Positions 1 to 5,924 of a DNA stretch of 9,457 nucleotides are shown here, piece after piece. The first letter of the stretch is position 1. Each line of letters opens with the position of its first letter. Where the stretch lies: contig JASFIT010000161.1 in NCBI GenBank assembly GCA_050122535.1, forward strand, positions 1 to 9,457, in the 5' to 3' direction. Both the position numbers and the translations under genes were made by a program. The DNA comes from JASFEQ01 sp050122535. GTDB lineage: Bacteria > Desulfobacterota > DSM-4660 > Desulfatiglandales > HGW-15. The notes beneath the pieces were generated by a model. That model worked only from the letters and a program-made list of their open reading frames with translations. It did not search any database and had not been told where the DNA came from.

Positions 1-60
1 GACAGAAGACAGTAGACAGAAGACAGAAGACAGAAGAGGGTAGAGATTAGAGGATTAGAG
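1..60. repeat. Heptanucleotide tandem repeat (GACAGAA), cut by window edge
   Basis: From base 1 the sequence reads as 7-nt units: GACAGAA, GACAGTA, then GACAGAA three times, decaying into GAGGGTA and GAGATTA by about base 49, with more purine-rich units to base 60. The phase of 7 is kept without indels through the first seven units. It lies downstream of the minus-strand phosphatase gene and may extend left of the window. There is no spacer structure, so it is not a CRISPR. Function unknown. Confidence 0.8.
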
Positions 61-75
61 CGTTGGAATACAGGC

Positions 76-198
76 GGAATTGGGAATCGGGAATTCGGAA
101 TGCCGATTAATAAAATAACCTCTTTAAGATTTCCGCATTCGGAACTCCCAAATCCCAATTCCCATTTCCCACTTCCGAAATCCGACTTCCGACTTTCA
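76..198. repeat. Inverted pair of heptad-repeat arms
   Basis: The left arm (76-103) is four units GGAATTG, GGAATCG, GGAATTC, GGAATGC. The right arm (143-198) is eight exact-length heptads: AACTCCC, AAATCCC, AATTCCC, ATTTCCC, ACTTCCG, AAATCCG, ACTTCCG, ACTTTCA. The left arm is close to the reverse complement of bases about 134-164, so the two form a long imperfect dyad around an AT-rich centre near 104-133. It lacks a T-tract after a compact GC stem, so it is not a classical intrinsic terminator for the neighbouring phosphatase gene. Confidence 0.75.
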
Positions 199-202
199 AT
201 TT

Positions 203-226
203 TACTCCAGCACTCCATTACTCCAT
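203..226. repeat. Octanucleotide tandem repeat (TACTCCAN)
   Basis: Three abutting 8-nt units: TACTCCAG, CACTCCAT, TACTCCAT, ending just before the stop codon of the minus-strand phosphatase gene. The same octad family recurs at 5878-5893 and, in opposite orientation, at 5774-5789, so this is a dispersed repeat word, not a local accident. Confidence 0.7.
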
Positions 227-231
227 GATAC

Positions 232-1005
232 TTAACTGTTTAGCGCCTCTAGCATCGCTTCATGAATGTGGGGATTGGCTGCCACAATGCTCTTTGAATG
301 CGGTTTAAAAGGATCACCCTCGTAGGTAGTTACTTTGCCGCCAGCCTCTGAAACGATGATGGCGCCCGCTGCTGTGTCCCAAGGTTTGAGCCTTTCTTCC
401 CAGAACCCATCAAACATGCCTGCAGCAACATAGCAAAGATCAATGACCGCAGATCCTGGTCTACGAACACCCTGAGCGCGGACGAGCATTTTTTGGAATA
501 GCTCCATCACCCTCTTCGGGTTCTCATGCACATCATAGGGGAATCCTGTGACCAGAAGGGAGTCTTGGAGGGTCTTGGTATGGGAAACGCTGATAGGTTT
601 TTTATTTAGAAATGCTCCCATCCCCTTTACCGCCTCAAATTGTTCATTGGTGTAAGGACTATTCGCCACACCAAGGACGAGCTCTCTTTCGACCTCAAGG
701 GCTATGGATATGGCAAACACAGGAAAGCGATGGGTAAAGTTGGTGGTTCCGTCTAAAGGGTCCACTATCCACATCCTGTTGGAAAGGTGATTGAACTCTC
801 CAGCTTCTTCAGTTAGGATCCTGTCCTGAGGGAAATGCTGGGTGATGATATCAAGGATGATCTTCTCAGATTGAAGATCCGCTTCCGTCACCAGATCTAT
901 CTCCCCCTTCTTTTTTATTTGGCGTATCTGACCGAAGAGGCTGTTCAGAATTATTCCTGCCTCTCTAGCAGCTTGGCGCGCAACTTGGATTTCTTTTTCC
1001 CACAT
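232..1005 (-). CDS. suhB: Inositol monophosphatase family protein (SuhB-like)
   Basis: A 257-residue cytosolic, Mg2+-dependent phosphatase of the inositol monophosphatase family, which hydrolyses inositol-1-phosphate and related sugar phosphates. Seen in the sequence: an EADLQSE segment near residues 42-48, the metal-binding ILTEEAG, then WIVDPLDGTTNF (motif 1) and, near the C-terminus, WDTAAGAIIVSEAGG (motif 2). These are the family's full metal and substrate ligands, and the length is normal (250-270 residues). The ATG start is followed by the usual amphipathic helix (ARQAAREAG); upstream lies AAGAGAAG, a modest ribosome-binding site. The gene is transcribed away from rpsF and stands alone on its strand here. 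In E. coli SuhB also has a role in rRNA antitermination; whether that applies here cannot be read from sequence. The family call is firm; the symbol is less so, since fructose-bisphosphatase-like or histidinol-phosphatase-like members share these motifs. Confidence 0.9.
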   Translation of the reverse strand: MWEKEIQVARQAAREAGIILNSLFGQIRQIKKKGEIDLVTEADLQSEKIILDIITQHFPQDRILTEEAGEFNHLSNRMWIVDPLDGTTNFTHRFPVFAISIALEVERELVLGVANSPYTNEQFEAVKGMGAFLNKKPISVSHTKTLQDSLLVTGFPYDVHENPKRVMELFQKMLVRAQGVRRPGSAVIDLCYVAAGMFDGFWEERLKPWDTAAGAIIVSEAGGKVTTYEGDPFKPHSKSIVAANPHIHEAMLEALNS

Positions 1006-1218
1006 AGTGCAAACTTCTCTTAGTGTTTTAAGAACCCAACAGACACAGACAGACGGGATTATTAATCACGAAAACACGAAAAAAAGAAAACACGAAAAAG
1101 AAGGATTCACCGCCCGCTTCCCTTCGATACGGCTCAGGCTCGCTAGAGGCGCGGAGAGCGCAGAGAAAACCCTGATAATTATTAGCCACAGACCCACACA
1201 GACTTACACAGACAGGAA
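1006..1218. repeat. Repeat-rich intergenic segment: CACGAAAA, GCAGAG and CACAGA words
   Basis: No credible gene. The segment is built of several short-period words in succession: CACGAAAA copies (about 1067-1097), a GCGGAGAGCGCAGAG stretch (about 1151-1165), and a clean 10-nt period CACAGACCCA, CACAGACTTA, CACAGACAGG (1187-1216). From memory, words of this type occur in intergenic DNA of many environmental bacteria from unrelated phyla. The first and last words have partial reverse complements on the far side of the four-way-junction element (TTTTCGTGA at 1472-1480; ATCTGCGCAA and ATCTGCGTCC at 1358-1377), so the region is one arm of a large nested palindrome. Confidence 0.65.
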
Positions 1219-1348
1219 GGATCGCTTGGAGCCATATGGAGACCCAGATGATAAAAAATAAGCTCGCTTGTTTTTTATCCACTGGGCTCTCCATATTTCC
1301 CAATGTCGCAGCATTGGGAACCCCGCATTGCGGGGGCTCAAGCGATCC
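1219..1348. other. Four-way-junction (cloverleaf) palindromic element
   Basis: An outer stem P1 pairs 1219-1233 with 1336-1348 (about 13-14 bp, one bulged G). It encloses three abutting hairpins. P2, 1234-1296, has about 28 bp with three single-base bulges and a CTCG loop. P3, 1297-1320, has 9 bp (TTCCCAATG/CATTGGGAA). P4, 1321-1335, has 5 bp (CCCCG/CGGGG). P1 ends at 1233 and P2 begins at 1234; P2 ends at 1296 and P3 begins at 1297; P3 ends at 1320 and P4 begins at 1321; P4 ends at 1335 and P1 resumes at 1336. No base is left unpaired at the junction. Because pairing is symmetrical, the strand of any transcript cannot be decided, and the element could act as DNA cruciform or as RNA. It is not a tRNA: stem lengths are wrong and no T-loop is present. 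Confidence 0.6.
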
Positions 1349-1396
1349 CTGCATCCCATCTGCGCAAATCTGCGTCCAAAAGTCTTAGAGTACCGA

Positions 1397-1448
1397 GCAG
1401 GCAATTTTTCGCCTGCACCGTGAAATGCGCCTTGGGCGCCTATTTCAC
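1397..1448. repeat. Two further perfect hairpins
   Basis: The first hairpin has GCAGGC (1397-1402) pairing with GCCTGC (1411-1416) across an 8-nt loop. Three bases on, the second hairpin (1420-1448) pairs GTGAAAT with ATTTCAC and, inside that, GCGCC with GGCGC around a TTG loop, 12 bp in all with a 2-nt bulge. Neither is followed by a T-run on either strand, so neither looks like an intrinsic terminator. They continue the hairpin-rich character of the preceding cloverleaf element. Confidence 0.55.
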
Positions 1449-1528
1449 TGGGGTGGTTTCCTCCTTTCCCCTTTTCGTGATGAATTCCTAGTTCCTGAAA
1501 GTCTGATTTTGAAGTGATCCCAAATCCC

Positions 1529-1578
1529 TGCCCGCCATCGTCTCGGTGAAGAAGGGACTCAGGCGAGGCAGGCGGGCA
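1529..1578. repeat. GC-rich palindromic repeat, copy A
   Basis: TGCCCGCC (1529-1536) pairs with GGCGGGCA (1571-1578). The 15-nt word GGCGAGGCAGGCGGG at 1562-1576 recurs exactly at 3563-3577, where a second palindrome of nearly the same arm spacing sits between the DUF2232 gene and rplI. The left-arm word TGCCCGCCAT also recurs at 4131-4140. This is therefore a dispersed intergenic repeat family. Confidence 0.6.
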
Positions 1579-1646
1579 AAATCCAAAATCTAAAATCCTA
1601 AATCCCCCAATTCCCTAATCCCTTAATTCCTGAATCCCTAAATTCC
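1577..1646. repeat. Degenerate heptad repeat (CAAAATC to CCTAAAT type)
   Basis: The stretch divides into ten 7-nt units without indels: CAAAATC, CAAAATC, TAAAATC, CTAAATC, then progressively degenerate TCCCTAA, TCCCTTA, AATCCCT and AAATTCC units. Composition resembles the AAATCCC heptads at 143-198. It lies about 30 bp upstream of the rpsF promoter -35 element. Confidence 0.65.
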
Positions 1647-1673
1647 AGCTTCAAGTAACATACCTAAAACCGC

Positions 1674-1702
1674 TTGACAATGCTATCTATCGCTGCTATT
1701 TA
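1674..1702 (+). promoter_or_regulatory. Predicted sigma-70 promoter of the rpsF operon
   Basis: A consensus -35 TTGACA at 1674-1679 is followed by an exact 17-bp spacer and a TGC-TATTTA extended -10 (TG at 1694-1695, hexamer 1697-1702). The -10 hexamer is imperfect, but the TG extension and the perfect -35 compensate. Transcription would start near 1709, leaving a leader of about 110 nt before rpsF. Confidence 0.6.
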
Positions 1703-1708
1703 TTTACG

Positions 1709-1818
1709 TTTTAATTTCATTCTCTCCTTGTTTCGCTTGGCCACCAAAGCTTGATTTGGCTAAAAAGCGGGACCGAAACTGTTTCCGAACAGGGAGAAGA
1801 CCGTGAGGAGAATAGACT
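1709..1818 (+). promoter_or_regulatory. rpsF 5' leader, possible S6:S18 autoregulatory site
   Basis: The leader holds two small hairpins: CCAAA/TTTGG (1744-1759, 6-nt loop) and CTGTT-TCCG-AACAG (1779-1792). CCG triplets occur at 1773-1775, 1785-1787 and 1801-1803. Autoregulation of rpsF operons by the S6:S18 complex through a leader hairpin with a conserved CCG is known in other bacteria. That this leader contains such a site is an inference from position and the CCG-bearing hairpin; I could not fit the published consensus exactly. A strong ribosome-binding site GAGGAG (1805-1810) lies 8 nt before the rpsF ATG. Confidence 0.35.
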
Positions 1819-2256
1819 ATGAGACACTATGAAACGCTTTATATCGTCAACCCAGAGTTGGACGATGAGAATTACAAGGCTGTCGTCGACAAATTCAAGG
1901 ACCTGATTGAAAAGGAAAAAGGTGTTATTGTCAAGCTTGAGGAGTGGGGCAAACAAAGACTCGCCTATCTGGTAAAGAAGTTTAATCAAGGGTCCTATGT
2001 CCTCATGGACTACTGCGGCGGATCTGGGATTACGGCTGAACTTGAGCGGGACCTCAAGCTAGATGATAGGGTCCTGAAGTACCAGACCGTGAAACTGGCG
2101 GACGATGTGGAACCTCAGGCATTGATACAAAAAGAAGAGGAGGCAAAGGGAGAAACTGCCCCAAGCGAAGATCAGGCCCAAGAGGAAGAGGAGACAGCCA
2201 AAGAGGAAAAATCAGAATCGGATACATCGGATAAAGGGGTGAACAATGGCGTATAA
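1819..2256 (+). CDS. rpsF: Small ribosomal subunit protein bS6
   Basis: A 145-residue bS6 that binds the central domain of 16S rRNA as a heterodimer with bS18. The core (residues 1-98) opens with the family signature MRHYETLYIVNPEL and includes EEWGKQRLAYLVKKFNQGSYVLMDY and a DDRVLKYQTVKL strand. Residues about 105-139 form a low-complexity tail in which 15 of 35 positions are Glu or Asp. Acidic C-terminal tails are known in other bS6 proteins (in E. coli the tail is glutamylated by RimK), but this one ends in VNNGV, encoded where the gene overlaps rpsR, and not in Glu. The start follows GAGGAG by 8 nt. First gene of an operon with rpsR, a DUF2232 gene, rplI and dnaB. Confidence 0.97.
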   Translation: MRHYETLYIVNPELDDENYKAVVDKFKDLIEKEKGVIVKLEEWGKQRLAYLVKKFNQGSYVLMDYCGGSGITAELERDLKLDDRVLKYQTVKLADDVEPQALIQKEEEAKGETAPSEDQAQEEEETAKEEKSESDTSDKGVNNGV

Positions 2257-2491
2257 TAGAGGTAGGATGACATATCACAGAAGGAAGATATGCCGGTTTT
2301 GCGCCGATAGTAGCATTGTCATTGACTACAAGGATTCCAGAATGCTGAGGTACTTTACCACTGAACGGGGCAAGATCATTCCCCGGAGGATTTCGGGCAA
2401 CTGTGCCAGGCACCAGAGGATACTGACAGTAGCCATAAAAAGGGCGAGGAATATCGCTCTCCTACCGTTTACTACATCCACAATCAGATAA
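2246..2491 (+). CDS. rpsR: Small ribosomal subunit protein bS18 (zinc-ribbon type)
   Basis: An 81-residue bS18, partner of bS6 on the 30S platform. It shows the family's basic C-terminal half (RRISGNCARHQRILTVAIKRARNIALLPF). Four potential zinc ligands are intact: C16 and C19 (CRFC), C53 and H56 (GNCARH), so this is the C+ (zinc-binding) form, not the zinc-independent paralogue made by some bacteria under zinc limitation. The ATG lies 11 nt inside the end of rpsF, preceded by AAAGGGGTG as ribosome-binding site within rpsF codons, an arrangement that favours translational coupling and equal synthesis of the two partners. Confidence 0.97.
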   Translation: MAYNRGRMTYHRRKICRFCADSSIVIDYKDSRMLRYFTTERGKIIPRRISGNCARHQRILTVAIKRARNIALLPFTTSTIR

Positions 2492-2564
2492 TGTGGGAAC
2501 CAGGCTAGAGATGCCATGAGGTTGGGCCTTTGAGCGTAGTGGACTTCCCTGGTCAAAAGAGCAT

Positions 2565-3503
2565 ATGAAAATTACAGATGTAATGGGCTGTACCAGCCCG
2601 GTCATCCTTCTTCTCTTTGCCTCTGCTTGGATCCCCTTTATAGGGCCCTTTTTTATTTTTCTAATCCCCCTGCCATTTCTCTACTACGCAACGAAGTTAG
2701 GCCTCCGTGAAGGAGTGAAAGTCGCTGGTCTCACTCTACTTATTGTGGGGCTGATAGCCAAGCTGGCAGGATATCCACAAACCATGATTTTCTGCTTTGA
2801 GTTTGGACTGGTCGGGCTAATCCTCTCAGAGATTTATAGAAGGAAGTACACGCTTGGCTTCACCATGTTCTGGGGAACCTGCGCTACGCTCATCATTGGG
2901 GCCATTTTTTTGACTATTATCGCTCTTTCTCAGAACATGGGACCCATGGAGATGATCCTGGGGTATTTCCAGGAGAACTTGGGGGCAACGATCCGTTCCT
3001 ATGAAGAGTCGGGGCTTGAGCCGGAAAAGGTCGCCCAACTCCAGGAATATGGCAAGATTTTGACGGATATACTGGCAATGATATACCCAGCACTCTCCAT
3101 TGTAGGTAGCGGTCTTGTGGTATATATTGCCGTAGTCCTTAGCAAGGCCGTATTTCGGCTGGGGAACATTAAATATCCTGACTTCGCCCCCATGGATCAA
3201 TGGCAATCCCATGACTTTATGGTTTGGGGTGTTATAGCGGCAGGTTTTGCTTTATTTTTGTCCATAGGTGGTATAAGATTCGTGGCCATAAATGGCCTCA
3301 TCGTCATGGCGGTTATATACCTTTTTCATGGTCTCGCCATCGTGCTGTTTTTCTTTAACAAATACACTGTGCCCCATTGGGTTCGATTTGGGGTATATCT
3401 GCTCATTCTCTTCCAACAGATTTTTTGGATTGTACTGGCTCTGGCAGGGCTGTTTGACCAATGGATAGATTTCAGAAGAATTCATAAAAGGGCCAGGGCC
3501 TGA
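2565..3503 (+). CDS. DUF2232 family integral membrane protein (YybS-like)
   Basis: A 312-residue polytopic inner-membrane protein of unknown function. Hydrophobic spans fall roughly at residues 12-41 (probably two helices), 53-68, 73-90, 98-121, 168-192, 218-237, 239-264 and 274-297, so 8 or 9 helices; a hydrophilic loop at 124-167 (YEESGLEPEKVAQLQEYGK) separates the two halves. There is no signal peptide beyond the first helix and no catalytic motif I recognise. I assign it to DUF2232/YybS from its position between rpsR and rplI, where this family commonly sits in Desulfobacterota and near rplI in Firmicutes, and from its overall topology. It lies 73 bp after rpsR. The ribosome-binding site is weak (AAAAGAG). 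Why a membrane protein is kept in a ribosome/replication operon is unknown. Confidence 0.8.
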   Translation: MKITDVMGCTSPVILLLFASAWIPFIGPFFIFLIPLPFLYYATKLGLREGVKVAGLTLLIVGLIAKLAGYPQTMIFCFEFGLVGLILSEIYRRKYTLGFTMFWGTCATLIIGAIFLTIIALSQNMGPMEMILGYFQENLGATIRSYEESGLEPEKVAQLQEYGKILTDILAMIYPALSIVGSGLVVYIAVVLSKAVFRLGNIKYPDFAPMDQWQSHDFMVWGVIAAGFALFLSIGGIRFVAINGLIVMAVIYLFHGLAIVLFFFNKYTVPHWVRFGVYLLILFQQIFWIVLALAGLFDQWIDFRRIHKRARA

Positions 3504-3528
3504 TGGGTTCTTGGAACGATGGAATGTT

Positions 3529-3580
3529 GGCCCGCCCTCCAGCCGAGCAGGCGAGGCGGACGGGCGAGGCAGGCGGGGCG
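3529..3580. repeat. GC-rich palindromic repeat, copy B
   Basis: Between the DUF2232 gene and rplI, CCCGCC (3531-3536) pairs with GGCGGG (3572-3577). The word GGCGAGGCAGGCGGG (3563-3577) is identical to 1562-1576, and the arm spacing is within 1 nt of copy A. It is almost free of T in its right half, unlike the flanking coding DNA. Immediately upstream is an octad-like GGAACGAT GGAATGTT (3513-3528). No terminator-like T-run follows; the operon appears to read through. Confidence 0.6.
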
Positions 3581-3613
3581 GAGCGAACAGACTCATTTTA
3601 GGAGGACGCAATT

Positions 3614-4066
3614 GTGAAAATAATTCTGACGCAGGAAATGCATGATTTAGGGCTTGAAGGTGATGTTGTGGAGGTGGCAAATGGTTATGCCCGCAATTAT
3701 CTCATCCCTAAAGGGATCGCCCTGAAAGCCAATGAGCAAAATATCAAGCTCATGGAGACAAAGCGGAAAAAGATCGAGGTAAAAAGGTTTGAGGCCAAAG
3801 AAGAAGCTGAAAAGATCAAGGAAAGGATGGCCGAGGTCGAGATCACCATTTCCCAAAAGGTGGGGGAAGAGGACAAGTTATATGGCTCGGTGACAAGCAT
3901 GGACATTGCCAGCCAACTTGAGAAGCAGGGAATCACCATTGATCGTCGAAAGATCGTCTTAGACAAACCCATTAAAACGCTGGGCGAGTATGAGATACCC
4001 GTAAAACTCTATCCTGAGGTTACAGGCTCTATCAGGGTTGTTGTTATTCCTGAAGAACAGACCTAA
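3614..4066 (+). CDS. rplI: Large ribosomal subunit protein bL9
   Basis: A 150-residue bL9, a 50S protein that binds 23S rRNA domain V near the base of the L1 stalk and helps keep reading frame. The N-terminal domain carries the family signature MKIILTQEMHDLGLEGDVVEVANGYARNYLIPKGIA (residues 1-36), followed by a long charged connecting helix (about 41-75) and the C-terminal domain ending in PVKLYPEVTGSIRVVVIPE. Length is standard (148-150). The start codon is GTG, chosen because TAGGAGGAC (3598-3606) lies at the right distance and the signature begins there. It is fourth in the rpsF operon, 110 bp after the DUF2232 gene. Confidence 0.97.
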   Translation: MKIILTQEMHDLGLEGDVVEVANGYARNYLIPKGIALKANEQNIKLMETKRKKIEVKRFEAKEEAEKIKERMAEVEITISQKVGEEDKLYGSVTSMDIASQLEKQGITIDRRKIVLDKPIKTLGEYEIPVKLYPEVTGSIRVVVIPEEQT

Positions 4067-4101
4067 TACTGGATTCTGGATACTAGATACTGGATAAAAG
4101 A
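4067..4101. repeat. Heptanucleotide tandem repeat (TACTGGA)
   Basis: Starting on the base after the rplI stop codon, five 7-nt units follow in exact phase: TACTGGA, TTCTGGA, TACTAGA, TACTGGA, TAAAAGA. The unit is unrelated in sequence to the other heptads in the window, but the period is the same. Confidence 0.75.
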
Positions 4102-4325
4102 AGTCATTTCCAACTTTAGGCACTTTAGCTTGCCCGCCATAGCCATTTCGGAGCAGCTATTTTTGGTCATTCATCTCGCACTGCTTGGCCATGCTCTAGG
4201 ATTCTACACAAATAGGCGACGGCGGGACACTTTAGTTCACTTTGAGCCCGCCGTTAGCAGCGCTAAAGGCTTTGGCGTGCGTCGGGCGAAGGCCGATCCC
4301 GGAATGAAAGGGGGTTGAGTAACAA
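4102..4325. repeat. Palindrome-rich intergenic DNA upstream of dnaB
   Basis: No credible gene. The word TGCCCGCCAT (4131-4140) matches the left arm of repeat copy A. CACTTTAG occurs twice (4121-4128, 4228-4235). Hairpins follow in series: ACGGCGGG (4219-4226) with CCCGCCGT (4247-4254), CGCTAAAG with CTTTGGCG (about 4261-4277, one G-T pair), and a short TCGG/CCGA stem (about 4283-4297). None is followed by a T-run, so read-through from rplI into dnaB is plausible. A purine run AAAGGGGG before the dnaB start is the likely ribosome-binding site, though slightly distant. Confidence 0.5.
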
Positions 4326-5690
4326 ATGCTTCAAACAAAAGAGAAAACGACTCCCGCGCCAGTAAAAGTTCCCCCGCATAACATGGACGCTGAACAGGCC
4401 ATACTGGCCGGTATCCTGATTAACAACGATGCCATGAACCAGGTCATGGACGTCTTGTCACCCGACGATTTCTATCGTGAAGCCCATCTGCAATTGTTTG
4501 AGGGGATGGTTGATCTCTATAACAACAATGAGCCCATCGATCTGATTACCCTCTCCCAACAACTCACAGGAAAAGATCTCTTGGAAAAGGCGGGTGGTGC
4601 AGAGTACCTGGCTTCCCTTGTGGATGCCGTCTCCACCTCTGCTGGCATTCAATACCATGCGGAAATCGTGAGGGAGCTCTCCGTGAGAAGGAAGCTGATC
4701 AATCAGTGTTCTGTTATTTCCGAGAGCTGCTTTCAAGGTTGGCAGGAAACGGATGAACTCCTGGATCAGGCAGAGCAGTCTATATTTGATATCGCAGAGC
4801 AAAAGATCGGTGAAGGTTTTTTCACCCTGGAAGAGGTCATCAAGGGGAGCTTTAAGAAGCTGGAGAGCGTGGCAGAGCATGAAGGATTTGTCACAGGTGT
4901 GCCTACGGATTTCCGCGACTTAGACCGCCTGACAGCAGGATTGCAGCCCTCAGATCTTATCATTATTGCTGGCAGACCCAGCATGGGCAAAACCGCTTTG
5001 GCCCTAAACATAGGATATAATGCAGCGGCAAAAACAAAGAAAGCAATTGCCGTTTTCTCCCTGGAAATGTCCCAACTTCATCTGGGCATGAGGCTTCTCG
5101 GCTTCCACTCTGGCATAAATGCCACGAAATTAAGGACCGGCTTTTTGAAAGACACGGATTGGATGAAGTTGACCGAATCGGCTAACACCTTATCAGAGCT
5201 TCCCATATTCATTGATGATACCTCAGGGCTCAGCGTTCTTGAAATGAAAGCAAAGTGCAGGAGGTTGCTGAAAAAACGGGATTTGGGTCTCGTAATCATT
5301 GATTACTTGCAGTTAATCCAGGGAAGAAGGTCCGCAGAATCAAGACAGTTGGAAATATCTGAAATATCCAGGTCACTGAAGGCCCTTGCAAAGGACCTGA
5401 ACGTTCCTGTTCTCGCTTTATCCCAATTGAACAGGAAGGTGGAAGACCGTCCCAACAAGAAACCCCAACTCTCAGACCTGAGGGAGAGTGGGGCCATAGA
5501 GCAAGATGCGGATGTGATCGCATTCATTTACAGGGATGAGTTGTACAACCCCACCACTGAAGAAAACAAGAATGTGGCGGAGATTATTCTGGCAAAACAA
5601 CGAAATGGACCAACCGGCTTTTTTAAGTTACAATTTCAACAGGAATTTACCCGCTTTAGAGATTACGCGGAAGAGGATCGTTATACGTAA
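4326..5690 (+). CDS. dnaB: Replicative DNA helicase DnaB
   Basis: A 454-residue hexameric 5'-3' replicative helicase. The N-terminal helical domain (about residues 16-115) begins PPHNMDAEQAILAGIL, the hallmark DnaB opening that contacts primase and the loader. The RecA-like C-terminal domain carries Walker A GRPSMGKT (216-223), the FSLEMS motif (244-249), Walker B with the VIIDYLQLI strand (323-331), the LALSQLNR motif (363-370) and DLRESGAIEQDADVI (384-398). All are intact; there is no intein, although DnaB Walker A and nearby motifs are frequent intein sites. Length is typical. It is last in the rpsF-rplI cluster; dnaB directly after rplI is a widely conserved order. Confidence 0.97.
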   Translation: MLQTKEKTTPAPVKVPPHNMDAEQAILAGILINNDAMNQVMDVLSPDDFYREAHLQLFEGMVDLYNNNEPIDLITLSQQLTGKDLLEKAGGAEYLASLVDAVSTSAGIQYHAEIVRELSVRRKLINQCSVISESCFQGWQETDELLDQAEQSIFDIAEQKIGEGFFTLEEVIKGSFKKLESVAEHEGFVTGVPTDFRDLDRLTAGLQPSDLIIIAGRPSMGKTALALNIGYNAAAKTKKAIAVFSLEMSQLHLGMRLLGFHSGINATKLRTGFLKDTDWMKLTESANTLSELPIFIDDTSGLSVLEMKAKCRRLLKKRDLGLVIIDYLQLIQGRRSAESRQLEISEISRSLKALAKDLNVPVLALSQLNRKVEDRPNKKPQLSDLRESGAIEQDADVIAFIYRDELYNPTTEENKNVAEIILAKQRNGPTGFFKLQFQQEFTRFRDYAEEDRYT

Positions 5691-5924
5691 TTAGATTTAT
5701 TGACTACGTATCAGTCTAAGCTAGGTTTTGGGTGTGGTCAGGTACAATTGGCTTTGATAGAGAGAGACAGTCGGGAGTGTTGGAGTGTTGATTTCCATGC
5801 AGGATAGGAAGATACCTGGACTTTCCAGGCCGTTCATTCTATTCTGGCAAAAGAACAGCACAAGACTGCTTTTCCCTTACTCCACTACTCCAGGAGCTTT
5901 GGTTTCTCAGTTTAGGAGATCCCT
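5691..5924. repeat. dnaB-hflX intergenic region with octad repeats and hairpins
   Basis: A TACGTAT dyad spans the dnaB stop (5683-5689 with 5705-5711). Two GGAGTGTT octads (5774-5789) face two TACTCCAN octads (5878-5893) in inverted orientation, giving an imperfect long dyad. Between them lies CCTGGA-CTT-TCCAGG (5815-5829), a perfect 6-bp hairpin. A TTGACT (5700-5705) with a poor -10 (TAGGTT, 5722-5727) is a weak candidate promoter. A 43-codon frame, ATG 5797 to TAG 5926-5928, exists but has no convincing ribosome-binding site and no recognisable product. The region ends in TTTAGGAG (5911-5918), the ribosome-binding site of hflX. Confidence 0.55.

Noticed and set aside
1..226. CRISPR array
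   Set aside because: Units of 7-8 nt are back to back with no unique spacers and no cas genes nearby.
1219..1348. tRNA or tRNA-like gene from the cloverleaf shape
   Set aside because: The outer stem is about 14 bp, one arm has about 28 bp, and there is no T-loop or anticodon arm of standard size.
1028..1354. Open frames on both strands across the suhB-rpsF intergenic region
   Set aside because: They are made of short-period repeats and palindrome arms, lack ribosome-binding sites and give low-complexity peptides.
4130..4318. 62-codon plus-strand frame before dnaB
   Set aside because: It lies over palindromic repeat DNA, has no ribosome-binding site and resembles no protein I know.
4971..5330. 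Intein in DnaB
   Set aside because: The Walker A and Walker B regions are contiguous and the protein is of normal length.
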